Origin: Mesorhizobium sp. WSM3860
Lineage (GTDB): Bacteria > Pseudomonadota > Alphaproteobacteria > Rhizobiales > Rhizobiaceae
DNA length: 64,000 bases
Assembly: GCF_002294995.1 (NCBI RefSeq)
Contig: NZ_NSGF01000015.1
Location: 79,193-143,192 of the forward strand
Direction of reading: 5' to 3'
Shown: positions 45,296 through 53,883 of the stretch, piece by piece
Position numbering within the stretch: position 1 is the stretch's first letter
Layout of the letters: the number at the start of each line of letters is the position of its first letter
Notes under the pieces: model-generated
What the model was told of the DNA's origin: nothing
Databases searched by the model: none
The model's input: only the letters and a program-made list of their open reading frames with translations
Position numbers and translations under genes: made by a program

Positions 45296-45811
45296 TCATT
45301 CGCAGCGCAGGGTGACAATGCCCTGGTAACTGCCCGCCGGGAAGATGCCGGGCGATTTCGTCGCTGTGAGATCGATCTGGACGGAGTGGGTTCCGTTGGT
45401 GACGCGCTGCGGCGAACTGCCGGGAATATCGAGCGCCGATCCGTCGAGGCGGAACACGGAGGTAAAGGTGACATTGGTGTCGCCGCCGCTCGGCGCGGTC
45501 GTGAAGGCGATCGGCGCCGGTGCCGAGACGGAAAAGCAGTCGAGCAGGTTGAGCAAGGTGCAGAGCAGCGAGCTTGCGGTGACGGTGGCGGTGGCGCTCG
45601 ATCCGCCTGCCTGCTTGGAGCCGAATGTGTTGATCGCCGGATTCGCCGTCATCGTCCCCGAACTGGCGATCATGATGGTGCAGGTGCCGATGACTGCGGC
45701 TTGCGCGGGCAGGGCGAAAGCGGCGAGCGCGGCAGCGGCAAGCAGCGGGCGGCTAGTTCTTCTTCTTTTTTCTGACACCGTCGGTTCCGCCTCTGATGCT
45801 CCAGCCCTCAT
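45296..45811 (-). CDS. Secreted spore-coat-U/pilin-like protein, subunit 2
   Basis: A protein of up to 171 residues with a Sec signal peptide (SRPLLAAAALAAFALPAQAA). The mature part is Ser/Thr/Ala-rich with CTIMIASSGTM near the start and ends ...GSYQGIVTLRCE. The same C-terminal pattern (GGYQATVTVRCE) closes the protein at 46653-47123. Together with the early Cys and Gly/Thr bias this resembles SCPU-domain or chaperone-usher pilin subunits. A GTG at 45778 would give a shorter, more typical signal peptide. It is the last gene of a four-gene secreted cluster. Export and function are inferred. Confidence 0.65.
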   Translation of the reverse strand: MRAGASEAEPTVSEKRRRTSRPLLAAAALAAFALPAQAAVIGTCTIMIASSGTMTANPAINTFGSKQAGGSSATATVTASSLLCTLLNLLDCFSVSAPAPIAFTTAPSGGDTNVTFTSVFRLDGSALDIPGSSPQRVTNGTHSVQIDLTATKSPGIFPAGSYQGIVTLRCE

Positions 45812-45889
45812 TGGTCCATGCGGGCGACGCGCCGGATGGGGCCGCAGCGGCTACGCTGCCTGTCTGGCCGTCCGGGGACAGCCCCATCT

Positions 45890-46270
45890 TCAGAAGCCGC
45901 AACTCCATTTGCAGGCGCTCGACTCGGGCTCATACAGGCGGCTGCAGTCCAGACGCTTGGGCGTACGGCCTATCGGGACGACGACACGGCCGTAGGTGGC
46001 CACGTCGCCGTTCGACTGGCTGCTGCTGTTGCCCCGTATCACGCCGACATCCAGATAGGCGCCGCTGCCTGAAACGGCCGAGCGGCAGGTCGTGCCGTCG
46101 CTGGCATGAACCTCGTCCTGGCCCTGCGGCAAAGTGACGCCGGGCAAGGTGAAGCCCGTCTGGTTCTGGTTCAGGTTCAGGATGTCCTCGGCAAACCCCT
46201 GACTTACGACCGCCAAGGCGGGCAGCAGGGAGAGGGTCAGAACCTGCGATGTCCGAAGAACTTTCCGCAT
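45890..46270 (-). CDS. Secreted cysteine-containing hypothetical protein
   Basis: A 126-residue protein with a clear signal peptide (MRKVLRTSQVLTLSLLPALAVVSQGFA). The mature chain has four cysteines, two of them in the terminal CKWSC, probably disulfide-bonded in the periplasm. QNQTGFTLPGVTLPQGQDEVHASDGTTCR is a polar N-terminal region. No family is recognised. Its start lies inside the chaperone-like gene upstream (34-bp overlap), showing operon coupling. It may be a minor pilin, an adaptor or a toxin-like secreted protein; no evidence decides. Confidence 0.6.
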   Translation of the reverse strand: MRKVLRTSQVLTLSLLPALAVVSQGFAEDILNLNQNQTGFTLPGVTLPQGQDEVHASDGTTCRSAVSGSGAYLDVGVIRGNSSSQSNGDVATYGRVVVPIGRTPKRLDCSRLYEPESSACKWSCGF

Positions 46271-46641
46271 ATCTGCGCCCTTATCTGCGTCTGCTCGCCC
46301 GGAAAGGGGATACTCTCGGTACAGATACGCACTTTGCGATCGGTCGCGCCGTCGAACGGGACGACCACGAGGACTGGACGCGACGCTTGCCCGGCCAGCA
46401 GGAAGGCCTTTGGGGTGATTTGTGCATCGACGGGCCGAAAATCCTGGTCGTAGACATGGACCTCGACCCGGATGCGCCGGTCGTAAGGGTTGCCCGGGAA
46501 GACCCTGACGGCGAAGGCATCGGCGAAGGCTCTCACCTCGCCGCGCATCGGCGTCATCGACTGCGCCGTCGCGGCATTGGGGGCAAGGGTTGCTGCCAAC
46601 GCCGCTATGAAGATCCAAAGCTTTGTCACCGACCGCTCCAT
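46237..46641 (-). CDS. Chaperone-like secreted protein, single-domain (PapD N-domain-like)
   Basis: A 134-residue protein with a signal peptide (KLWIFIAALAATLAPNAATAQS). The mature part, FPGNPYDRRIRVEVHVYDQDFRPVDAQITPKAFLLAGQASRPVLVVVPFDGATDRKVRIC, follows the strand pattern of the N-terminal immunoglobulin domain of pilus chaperones, including a hydrophobic strand before a basic one. The second chaperone domain is missing, the protein being about half the usual 240 residues. It stands 11 bp after the pilin-like gene. It could be a truncated or minimal chaperone. The assignment is by pattern only. Confidence 0.55.
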   Translation of the reverse strand: MERSVTKLWIFIAALAATLAPNAATAQSMTPMRGEVRAFADAFAVRVFPGNPYDRRIRVEVHVYDQDFRPVDAQITPKAFLLAGQASRPVLVVVPFDGATDRKVRICTESIPFPGEQTQIRAQICGKFFGHRRF

Positions 46642-46652
46642 TCGCGAGGGAC

Positions 46653-47123
46653 TTATTCGCAGCGCACCGTAACGGTCGCCTGGTAGCCGCCGGCCGAAAA
46701 GCGGTTGGTGCCGCTCTTGGTGCCGGTAAGGTTGATTGCGGCCGTCGACGTGCCGGGCACGGTGAGCGCCGTTGCCGTGCCGGTTTCGGCAATCGTCTGC
46801 GCGCCGGAAGTGGCGAAAGTCGGTGTCCAGGTGGTGGCTGTGACATCGCTCGCCGGCACGGTGGTGACGGTCACCGGATCGACGCTCAACGAAACGCCGC
46901 CCGTGGTGTCGACCTGGACGCTGCCAGCCGCGCCGCCGGCATTGTGGGAGCTCAGCGATTGCAGGTTGCTGCTGACGGTCATGGTGCCGTTGGCGTTGAC
47001 CGTCAGCGTGCAGGTGGCGGTAATGGTGCCGTTGAACAGCACATTTCCGGTGGCGGCCGATGCCGTCTGACCAGTGCAGGCGGCCAGCAGGCCGGCGGCC
47101 ATTGCGGCGCGCAGGAATTTCAT
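46653..47123 (-). CDS. Secreted spore-coat-U/pilin-like protein, subunit 1
   Basis: A 156-residue protein with signal peptide MKFLRAAMAAGLLAACTGQTASA. The stretch LAAC could also act as a lipobox, making it a lipoprotein. The mature part is Thr/Val/Ser-rich with TATCTLTVNANGTMTV near residue 35 and ends GGYQATVTVRCE, as in the paralogue at 45296-45811. Two cysteines in the mature chain suit the disulfide of SCPU-like or pilin subunits. GAGGGG precedes the ATG. First gene of the cluster. A protein of this size without a usher gene nearby is noteworthy. Confidence 0.68.
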   Translation of the reverse strand: MKFLRAAMAAGLLAACTGQTASAATGNVLFNGTITATCTLTVNANGTMTVSSNLQSLSSHNAGGAAGSVQVDTTGGVSLSVDPVTVTTVPASDVTATTWTPTFATSGAQTIAETGTATALTVPGTSTAAINLTGTKSGTNRFSAGGYQATVTVRCE

Positions 47124-47222
47124 CGAGACCCCTCTTTCGAGCCGAATGGCCCAACTTAGGGGTATCATCTCTTTATCTTGGTTAATTTAGCGTTACCTGG
47201 AATTATGAGATCAAGCAACTTT

Positions 47223-47264
47223 CAATACAACCGGCGAAACCATCGGTTGTCTCCGGTTGTATTG
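47223..47264. promoter_or_regulatory. 12-bp perfect inverted repeat with an alternative internal stem
   Basis: CAATACAACCGG (47223-47234) and CCGGTTGTATTG (47253-47264) pair perfectly. An internal CGGTTG (47244-47249) can pair instead with CAACCG (47228-47233), giving mutually exclusive stems. It lies 100 bp upstream of the secreted-protein cluster and 90 bp after the Ada-like gene. There is no T-run, so it is not an ordinary terminator. Confidence 0.55.
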
Positions 47265-47353
47265 CTACGGTAGTCTACGATTTTTGTTTCGATTATACTT
47301 ATTAATACTGAGATCAACGGTTTTTCGCAACCGTCTCGCGAAAAATCGAGGTT

Positions 47354-48256
47354 TCAGGCCACCTGGCCCGCTTCCCAGCCGAGGATGGCACGCTTGCGCG
47401 TCAGGCCCCAGTGATAGCCGGTGAGCGCGCCGGACTTGCCCAGCGCGCGATGGCAGGGCACCACGAAGGACATCGGGTTGGCGCCCACTGCCGCACCCAC
47501 GGCCCGGCTGGCGCTCGGCGCGCCGATGCTCGCCGCGATCGAGGAATAGGTGCAGGCCCTGCCCATCGGGATGCGCAGCAGCGCCTCCCAGACGCGCAAC
47601 TGGAAATCGGTGCCGATCATCACCACGCGCAGCGGCTGGTCGGCGCGCCATTTTGTCGGATCGAAGACGCGCGCCGCATAGGGCTGGGTGGCCGACATAT
47701 CCTCGACATAGGAAGCGTTCGGCCAGCGGCCGGACATGTCGGCGAAGGCAGCCCGCTCGCCGCCGGCGTCGCAGAAGGCGAGGCCGGCAAGGCCGCGGTC
47801 GGTGACCATGATCAGGGCGATGCCGAACGGCGAGATATGGTAGCCGTAACGGATGGTGAGGCCGGCGCCGCGGGTCTTGTAGTCGCCGGGCGACATCGCC
47901 TCATGGGTGACGAAAAGGTCGTGCAGCCGGCCGGGGCCCGACATGCCGAGCTCGAACGAGGTTTCCAGCAGCGGCATACCGGAATCGAGCAGCCTGCGCG
48001 CATGGTCGAGGGTTACCGCCTGCAGGAAGGCCTTGGGCGACAGGCCGGCCCAGCGCGTGAACAGTTTCTGCAGGCCCGTCGGCGTCTCGCCGACCGCCTC
48101 GGCCAGAACCTCCAGCGAGGGCTGGTCGCGATAGTCGAGGCTGATCTTCTCGATGGCGCGGCGCACGATTTCGTAGTCGCTGCCAAGGGGCGTGATGTCG
48201 TTCTGCAGGATCGCTGACGGTTGCATCCGGGTATTCATGGTCATCTGGGCGTTCAT
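47354..48256 (-). CDS. Ada-like regulator/O6-methylguanine-DNA methyltransferase
   Basis: A 300-residue fusion of an AraC-type DNA-binding domain (about residues 20-105, SLEVLAEAVGETPTGLQKLFTRW) with a C-terminal O6-alkylguanine transferase, active Cys in VVPCHRALGKSGAL near 267. The N-terminal Ada domain that repairs phosphotriesters is absent, so activation by methylation there is not possible. It removes methyl groups from O6-methylguanine in a suicidal reaction. ATG 48256 has GGGAGA 7 nt upstream; a repeat of CATGGCAATATC creates decoy starts further out. Confidence 0.93.
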   Translation of the reverse strand: MNAQMTMNTRMQPSAILQNDITPLGSDYEIVRRAIEKISLDYRDQPSLEVLAEAVGETPTGLQKLFTRWAGLSPKAFLQAVTLDHARRLLDSGMPLLETSFELGMSGPGRLHDLFVTHEAMSPGDYKTRGAGLTIRYGYHISPFGIALIMVTDRGLAGLAFCDAGGERAAFADMSGRWPNASYVEDMSATQPYAARVFDPTKWRADQPLRVVMIGTDFQLRVWEALLRIPMGRACTYSSIAASIGAPSASRAVGAAVGANPMSFVVPCHRALGKSGALTGYHWGLTRKRAILGWEAGQVA

Positions 48257-48465
48257 GGCAATATCTCCCATGGCAATATCTGCTCGACCGCGAATATCGG
48301 TCTTCCCCCGCTTTGCCACCACCCGAAACTTGCCTTCCTCCGGCCCTTACCCAGATCGAGCTCGCTTCGAACCGAAGGGGCGATGACGGCCGGCGAACAG
48401 ACAGATTTGACCGGGGTAAGGGAGACCTTGCTGATGACGCAAAGGCGCCGGAGCGCCGTGCCTGT

Positions 48466-48960
48466 TCAACGCGCCCTGGCGGTCGCCAGTGCGCGCGAAA
48501 AGGCAGCAGCAAAGCTTTCGCGGGAGGCGGGATCCAGGAAAGTCCCGATCGAAACGCTTTCGCCTTGCGCCTCGACGGCCATTTTGGTGATGCCGATCTC
48601 GGCATGGCGGGCGATCGAAAACCGGGTCCAGAACGGGTTGAAGCGATGATCCTCGAAGTGGCCCGAGGGCGCAGTTTTGCGGATGTCGAGGCTGGTGCGC
48701 GAGACCGATATTTCCTCGCGGGCGCGGGCCGCCCGGTAATTGACGCGGAAGGCGATGTAAACCGCGACCACGTCCAGCCCGAAGAAACCGAAAACCGGCC
48801 ATGCGCCATGCCTCAGGAAGATCGCGCCTGTGCCCGCCCAGCCGAAAATCAGCGCGCCCATCAATATCAGAAAGCCGGTCCGACCGAGGGAGCGATGCGG
48901 CGTGAGCAGGGCCTGGAAGAACGGCTTGTCGGCTTCGAACGAGGCGTTTGTGTCGCTCAT
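48466..48960 (-). CDS. DUF2244 membrane protein
   Basis: A 164-residue integral membrane protein with two central helices (about residues 28-47 and 52-70: LILMGALIFGWAGTGAIFL, WPVFGFFGLDVVAVYIAF). A basic/aromatic cytosolic segment follows with GHFEDHRFNPFWTRF and IGTFLDPASRESFAAAFSRAL, the DUF2244 signature. Function unknown. It is divergent from nth with 22 bp between starts, a layout found in several Rhizobiales. Confidence 0.9.
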   Translation of the reverse strand: MSDTNASFEADKPFFQALLTPHRSLGRTGFLILMGALIFGWAGTGAIFLRHGAWPVFGFFGLDVVAVYIAFRVNYRAARAREEISVSRTSLDIRKTAPSGHFEDHRFNPFWTRFSIARHAEIGITKMAVEAQGESVSIGTFLDPASRESFAAAFSRALATARAR

Positions 48961-48982
48961 GGGGAGATATTATAGGAAGGGA

Positions 48983-49816
48983 ATGGCGCCGCCCAAGTCC
49001 AAAAACTCCTTCCCCGTCAAAAAGCCGTCTGCCTCCGCCTCAGGCGGCAGTGCGAAAGCAAAGACGCCGTCCCGGAAGGGCGGGCTGCGCTCGCTCTACA
49101 CGCCCGCCGAGGTGCATGAGATTTTCCGGCGTTTTTCCGTGCAGCGGCCCGAGCCGAAGGGCGAGCTCGACTATGTCAATCCCTTCACGCTGCTGATCGC
49201 CGTCGTGCTGTCGGCGCAGGCGACCGATGCCGGCGTCAACAAGGCGACGAAGCCGCTGTTTTCGGTGGCCAATACACCGCAGAAGATGCTGGTGCTCGGC
49301 GAGGCCAAGGTCGGCGACTACATCCGCACCATCGGGCTGTGGCGCAACAAGGCCAAGAACGTGATCGCGCTCTCGAAGGCGCTGATCGACGACCATGCCG
49401 GCAAGGTGCCGGAAGATCGGGACGAGCTGGTCAAGCTGCCGGGCGTGGGACGCAAGACCGCCAATGTCGTGCTCAACGTTGCCTTCGGCCAGCACACGAT
49501 GGCGGTGGACACGCATATCTTCCGGATCGGCAATCGGATTGGGTTGGCGCCCGGCAAAACGCCGGAACAGGTCGAGCAGGGGCTGCTGAAGGTTATCCCC
49601 GCCGAATACATGCGGCACGCCCATCACTGGCTGATCCTGCATGGCCGCTATGTCTGCAAGGCGCGCAAGCCGGACTGCCCGGCCTGTGTGATCGCCGACA
49701 TCTGCAAGTCGAAGGAAAAGACCACCGACCTGCCGGCGCCGCTTATCGAGCTCGCGCCGCTCGACGAAACTGAGGACCGATCGATTGGTGTTAGCTCGTC
49801 AGAGTGTAGCGGATAG
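48983..49816 (+). CDS. nth: Endonuclease III
   Basis: A 277-residue base-excision DNA glycosylase/AP lyase. The helix-hairpin-helix LPGVGRKTANVVLNVAFG lies near residues 151-168, with catalytic Lys in GRKTAN and Asp in VDTHIFRI near 176. The [4Fe-4S] ligands follow C-x6-C-x2-C-x5-C in CKARKPDCPACVIADIC (near 225). A basic N-terminal extension of about 35 residues (KKPSASASGGSAKAKTPSRKG) is longer than in E. coli. ATG 48983 is preceded by AGGAAGGG. Cleaves oxidised pyrimidines. Confidence 0.96.
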   Translation: MAPPKSKNSFPVKKPSASASGGSAKAKTPSRKGGLRSLYTPAEVHEIFRRFSVQRPEPKGELDYVNPFTLLIAVVLSAQATDAGVNKATKPLFSVANTPQKMLVLGEAKVGDYIRTIGLWRNKAKNVIALSKALIDDHAGKVPEDRDELVKLPGVGRKTANVVLNVAFGQHTMAVDTHIFRIGNRIGLAPGKTPEQVEQGLLKVIPAEYMRHAHHWLILHGRYVCKARKPDCPACVIADICKSKEKTTDLPAPLIELAPLDETEDRSIGVSSSECSG

Positions 49817-49879
49817 TGCCAGCCGATGGCGCCTGCGGCCAAAACGCCAAATTGAAAAATTGCTACTGAATTCAATGAC

Positions 49880-51388
49880 TTAATTCTCCTCCACAAACAC
49901 TTCTTCACGCTTCTTCTTGACGGCGGGCAGGAAGACTATGACGAGCACGGCGAGCGCGATGAAGAGCAGGCTGGCGCTGATCGGTCTCGTCACGAAGGTG
50001 CTCGGGTCGCCGCGCGACAGAATCATGGCGCGACGCAAGTTTTCCTCAAGCAACGGGCCGAGCACGAAGCCGAGCAGCAGTGGCGCGGGTTCGCAGCGCA
50101 GCTTGGTCAGGAGGTAGCCGAGCAAGCCAAAGAAGGCGACGGCGTAGAGGTCGTAAACATTGGTGTTGACGCTGTAGACGCCGATCGAGCAGAACGCCAT
50201 GATGATCGGGAACAGCACGTAGTAGGGGATCGTAAGGAGCTTCACCCAAAGCCCTATCAGCGGCAGGTTGAGGACGATCAGCATCAGGTTGCCGATCCAC
50301 ATTGAGGCGATGATGCCCCAAAACAGCTCCGGCTGTTCGGTCGCGACATTGGGGCCGGGCACGATGCCCTGGATGATCATCGCGCCGATCATCAGCGCCA
50401 TTACCGGATTGGCCGGAATGCCAAGCGTCAGCATGGGGATGAAGGAGGTCTGCGCGCCGGCATTGTTGGCCGATTCCGGCCCAGCGACGCCTTCGATGGC
50501 GCCCTTGCCGAATTGCCCCGGGTTTTTCGATACGCGCTTTTCGACCGTGTAGGAGGCAAAGGCTGCAAGGATCGCGCCGCCTCCCGGCAGGATGCCGAGC
50601 GCCGAACCAATGATCGTTCCGCGCACGATGGGCGCGGCCATGCGCCGAAAATCCTCGCGGGTGGGCATGAGGCCGGAGACTCTTCGGATCAGCACGGAGC
50701 GCTCGTGCTCGTTCTCGAGGTTGCGCAGGATCTCGGCGACGCCGAAGACGCCGACCGCCACCGCGACGAAATTCAGCCCGTCGGCATATTGGGTGATGCC
50801 GAGCGTGAAGCGCGGCGTGCCGGTATAGATGTCGGTGCCGACAATGCCGAGCAGCAGGCCGAGCACAACCATGGCCAGCGCCTTGACTATCGAGCCGTGG
50901 GCGAGCGCGATGGACGAGACGAGGCCGACGATCATCAGCGAAAAATACTCGGCCGCGCCGAATTCTAGCGCCATCGCCGTCAGCGGCGGAGCAAAGATGG
51001 CGACCAGGAAGGTCGACACCGTGCCGGCAAAGAACGAGCCTATCGCCGCGATCGCGAGTGCCGCTCCGGCGCGGCCGTTCTTGGCCATCTGATAGCCGTC
51101 GATTGCGGTGACGGCTGACGAGGATTCGCCGGGCATATTGATGAGAATGGCGGTGGTGGAGCCGCCATATTGCGCGCCGTAATAGATGCCGGCGAGCATG
51201 ATGAGAGAGGAAACCGGGTCGCCTATCTGGAACGTAATCGGCAAGAGCATGGCGATGGTTGCGGTGGCGCCGATGCCGGGCAGGACGCCGATCAGCGTGC
51301 CGAGAAGGACGCCGATCAGACAGAAACCGAGATTTGTCAGCGATGTCGCCGTCGAAAAGCCGAGCGCCAAGTTGGCGAGGAGTTCCAA
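49880..51388 (-). CDS. tctA: Tripartite tricarboxylate transporter permease TctA (cluster 1)
   Basis: A 502-residue 12-helix TctA permease. The GTLIGVLPGIGATATIAMLLPITF block near residue 27 and YGAQYGGSTTAILINMPGESSS near 68 are family signatures. SANNAGAQTSFIPMLTLGIPANPVMALMIGAM near 320 is the duplicated loop. It forms a secondary carrier with TctB, loaded by a TctC receptor. The likely start is a TTG at 51388, since AGGAGG lies 5 nt upstream and the GTG inside that sequence is too close. It is the last gene of tctC-tctB-tctA. Substrate not predictable. Confidence 0.9.
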   Translation of the reverse strand: MELLANLALGFSTATSLTNLGFCLIGVLLGTLIGVLPGIGATATIAMLLPITFQIGDPVSSLIMLAGIYYGAQYGGSTTAILINMPGESSSAVTAIDGYQMAKNGRAGAALAIAAIGSFFAGTVSTFLVAIFAPPLTAMALEFGAAEYFSLMIVGLVSSIALAHGSIVKALAMVVLGLLLGIVGTDIYTGTPRFTLGITQYADGLNFVAVAVGVFGVAEILRNLENEHERSVLIRRVSGLMPTREDFRRMAAPIVRGTIIGSALGILPGGGAILAAFASYTVEKRVSKNPGQFGKGAIEGVAGPESANNAGAQTSFIPMLTLGIPANPVMALMIGAMIIQGIVPGPNVATEQPELFWGIIASMWIGNLMLIVLNLPLIGLWVKLLTIPYYVLFPIIMAFCSIGVYSVNTNVYDLYAVAFFGLLGYLLTKLRCEPAPLLLGFVLGPLLEENLRRAMILSRGDPSTFVTRPISASLLFIALAVLVIVFLPAVKKKREEVFVEEN

Positions 51389-51398
51389 GGTCACCTCC

Positions 51399-51860
51399 TC
51401 ACAATGGCAGCCACGGGCCAAAGCGCTGGAACGGCAGGCCGAGTGCGTAGCTGAAGACGAGTGAGGCAAACAGCGTCAGGCCGGCCGACAACACGAGCGC
51501 GGTCAGCGGTTTCATGCGGGCGCTGGCAAACGATGCGACCAGCGCCGTCAGGAAGATCGACGGGATGAAGCCGAGGCCGCGCACCGTCAGGCCGAAGAAG
51601 ATCGGAGCGGGGAGGATGAGCAGCATGCCGCGCCACGCAATGTGGCCGATCGCCTCGCTCTCGAAGCGCACTGCCTGGACGAGGATGACAACGCCAAGCA
51701 GGAGCAGCACGATCGCCAGGACCAGCGGGAAATAGCCCGGTCCCATGCGGAAGGCGGTGCCGATTTCGAGGCCGAGCGACTGCAGCGCGAAAAATGCGCC
51801 GAAGGCGATGAACAGCGCGGCGCATATGCCGTTGGTCGTGTCGATTGCGAAAGGCTTCAT
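51399..51860 (-). CDS. tctB: TctB-like small membrane subunit (cluster 1)
   Basis: A 153-residue membrane protein with four helices, opening MKPFAIDTTNGICAALFIAFGAFFALQSL and GYFPLVLAIVLLLLGVVIL. The pattern FRMGPGYFP is the TctB signature. It completes the transport complex between the receptor gene upstream and tctA, whose start follows after 10 bp. The longer upstream frame has no ribosome site. Confidence 0.88.
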   Translation of the reverse strand: MKPFAIDTTNGICAALFIAFGAFFALQSLGLEIGTAFRMGPGYFPLVLAIVLLLLGVVILVQAVRFESEAIGHIAWRGMLLILPAPIFFGLTVRGLGFIPSIFLTALVASFASARMKPLTALVLSAGLTLFASLVFSYALGLPFQRFGPWLPL

Positions 51861-51954
51861 CACGTTTCCTCTCAGGTGCGCACCCGGGGCGCCGTTCAAT
51901 GCAGAAGCGGGGCCGAAGCAAAAACGGGGCGCTGATGGCGCCCCGTCCAAAACC

Positions 51955-52932
51955 TCAGTCGGCGTACTGGCCGGCGGCTTCGATGATCGGCTTCCAGCGC
52001 CCGATCTCGCTTTCCAGCTTGGCCTTCAGCGCCGCCGGTGTCGCGTCGGCTTCGGGTGACGGCTTGGTGCCGAGTTCGGCGAAGCGGGCGGCGACGTTCT
52101 GGTCCTTCAGCGCGACCTGCAGCGATTTCGACAGGCGTTCGGTGATCTCGGCCGGCGTACCCTTTGGTGCGTAGAGGCCGTGCCAGATGCTGACCTGCAC
52201 CTCGGGAAGGCCGCCTTCCGTCGTCGTCGGAACGTCCGGCAGCACATCGAGGCGTTCCGGCGAGGTGACGGCATAGGCCTTGATCGTGCCGCCCTGGATC
52301 TGCTTGGTGGTGTTGGTCGTCTGGTCGCACATGATGTCGACCTGGCCGCCAAGAAGATCGGTCATGGCCGGGCCGGTGCCCTTGTAGGGCACGGTGACCA
52401 GCGGCGTACCGATGGCGCTCATGAACAGCATGCCGCACAAATGCGAGGCCGCACCGATCCCGGCATTGGCGACGGTGATCGTATCCTTGTTGGCCTTGGC
52501 GTACTCGACCAGTCCCTTCAGATCGGTCGGCTCAAGGTCCTTGCGGCCGACGACGGTCATTGGCACCTCGGTGACGAGGCCGATATATTCGAAGGCGTTG
52601 AGCGTGTCGTATGCAAGCTTTCTGTAAAGCGTCGCGCTGGTCGCCATGCCGATGTGGTGGAGGAGCAGCGTATAACCGTCCGGGTCAGCCTTCGCGACGC
52701 GGCCCGCGCCCAGCGTGCCGCCGGCACCGCCGACATTCTCGACAATGACCTGCTGGCCGAGATCCTTCGACATGGCTTCGGCGATCAGGCGTGTGACCGT
52801 GTCGGTCGGGCCGCCGGCCGCAAACGGCACCACAACGGTGATGGTACGTTCCGGATAGGTCTGCGCGCCCGCGGCGAACGGATAAAGCGTGACGGCCGCT
52901 GCGGCAGCCAGAGCGGCGACAAATTTTCTCAT
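51955..52932 (-). CDS. tctC: TctC/Bug-type periplasmic receptor (cluster 1)
   Basis: A 325-residue extracytoplasmic solute receptor. A Sec signal peptide (MRKFVAALAAAAAVTLYPFAAGAQ) precedes TYPERTITVVVPFAAGGPTDTVTRLIAEAM, the Bug/TctC N-lobe. Binding-loop motifs GGAGGTLGAGRVA near 88 and a TVPYKGTGPAMTDLLGGQVDIMCDQ block near 190 are typical. It captures a carboxylate in the periplasm for TctAB. No regulator gene is adjacent. Confidence 0.92.
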   Translation of the reverse strand: MRKFVAALAAAAAVTLYPFAAGAQTYPERTITVVVPFAAGGPTDTVTRLIAEAMSKDLGQQVIVENVGGAGGTLGAGRVAKADPDGYTLLLHHIGMATSATLYRKLAYDTLNAFEYIGLVTEVPMTVVGRKDLEPTDLKGLVEYAKANKDTITVANAGIGAASHLCGMLFMSAIGTPLVTVPYKGTGPAMTDLLGGQVDIMCDQTTNTTKQIQGGTIKAYAVTSPERLDVLPDVPTTTEGGLPEVQVSIWHGLYAPKGTPAEITERLSKSLQVALKDQNVAARFAELGTKPSPEADATPAALKAKLESEIGRWKPIIEAAGQYAD

Positions 52933-53200
52933 TGTGACTTCCTCCCAGAGTATGAATCTCCAGCCACTGCGCGAAATTCCTCTCGCCGACGGCTGTGGAT
53001 AGAATAACAATTAGTGCAGGCTAGCAGATTGCAATCGGACTCAAACGGCAAACCGCGATTATCTACAAATCACCCGCAAGATGGATGGAAAAGATCTGGG
53101 TCGGAGGATGGATTGCGGGATGCCAGATGGTCGACATCTGGGGACGCTGCGTTGGCGAATGCCGGTTGCTGCCCGATCCCTGCTCTTCCTCGGTTCTATT

Positions 53201-53656
53201 CTAGTAACCGTAGCCGCGCGCCATCGCCGCGGCAAACACCGGGATGAGCAGGAAGATGAAGCCCTCGGCGCGGACATAGTTCTTCACCGAGGCCAGTTCC
53301 GCCGCCGGGACTGAGAAGGATTGATTGCCGCTCGCCTGCCTGCTCCAGGAGACGAAGCGCACGGTCGGGATGATCGACAGCAGCCCGACGATGATGAAGG
53401 CCATCATCTTTGCCCAGAACACCCAGTTGTAGACGTAGAACTCCCAGCCCTTCAGGCCGAAGAACACCCGGCAGACGCCGATGATGACGATCAGCGCGGC
53501 GATGAGGCCGTAGTGGCGGTCGATACCGACAAGGCGCTTGAGCGTCGTCGCCCCCAACTCGCCGCGCACCAGCACAAATTCGGCTCCGATGATGCCGGCC
53601 AGCGAGAACACCAGAAGATGGTGGGCGATCGCCAGCAAAAGGTCGGTGGTGTCCAT
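53201..53656 (-). CDS. DUF2214 membrane protein
   Basis: A 151-residue membrane protein with four helices. It has the DUF2214 features AIAHHLLVFSLAGIIGAEFVLVRGEL, IDRHYGLIAALIVIIGVCRVFFG and FWAKMMAFIIVGLLSIIPTVRFVSW. The His residues in helix 1 and after helix 1 could bind a haem or metal, but that is conjecture. Function unknown. It has gaps of over 200 bp on both sides. Confidence 0.88.
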   Translation of the reverse strand: MDTTDLLLAIAHHLLVFSLAGIIGAEFVLVRGELGATTLKRLVGIDRHYGLIAALIVIIGVCRVFFGLKGWEFYVYNWVFWAKMMAFIIVGLLSIIPTVRFVSWSRQASGNQSFSVPAAELASVKNYVRAEGFIFLLIPVFAAAMARGYGY

Positions 53657-53883
53657 CGTCTTTCCTCGTGTTCAGACGGCGCCGCGAGACATGGCTGAAT
53701 CAGTTTCGCCCGAAGAGTAGCATCGTCAGTCGAGAATCCCAGACACGCCGAAAATGTCAGCCGGTGGACGATAGTCGACCGCGCTCGTTCCTTCGAATCG
53801 CTGGAGGATGACACGGGGCAATCCTGGCCCTTGCCCGAACGCACCGGTTTGCTAGCGCTGCCGCCTTGATGGAGGGGACTGCG

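Noticed and set aside
48344..48422. CCCTTACCC and GGGTAAGGG arms between the Ada-like and DUF2244 genes
   Set aside because: A 61-nt loop and no other structure; could pair but does not resemble a terminator or riboswitch.
49700..49816. Altered C-terminus of nth through insertion
   Set aside because: The tail (DRSIGVSSSECSG) is beyond the FeS cluster where family members vary; no repeat or frameshift is visible.
53027..53036. GATTGCAATC perfect 10-bp palindrome upstream of tctC
   Set aside because: Palindromes of this length occur dozens of times by chance in a window this size; no second copy or regulator supports it.
53123..53141. CCAGATG-N5-CATCTGG inverted repeat between DUF2214 and tctC
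   Set aside because: It is 190 bp from the tctC start and lacks a T-run; a 7-bp repeat at this spacing is expected by chance several times in 64 kb. Not enough to call an operator.
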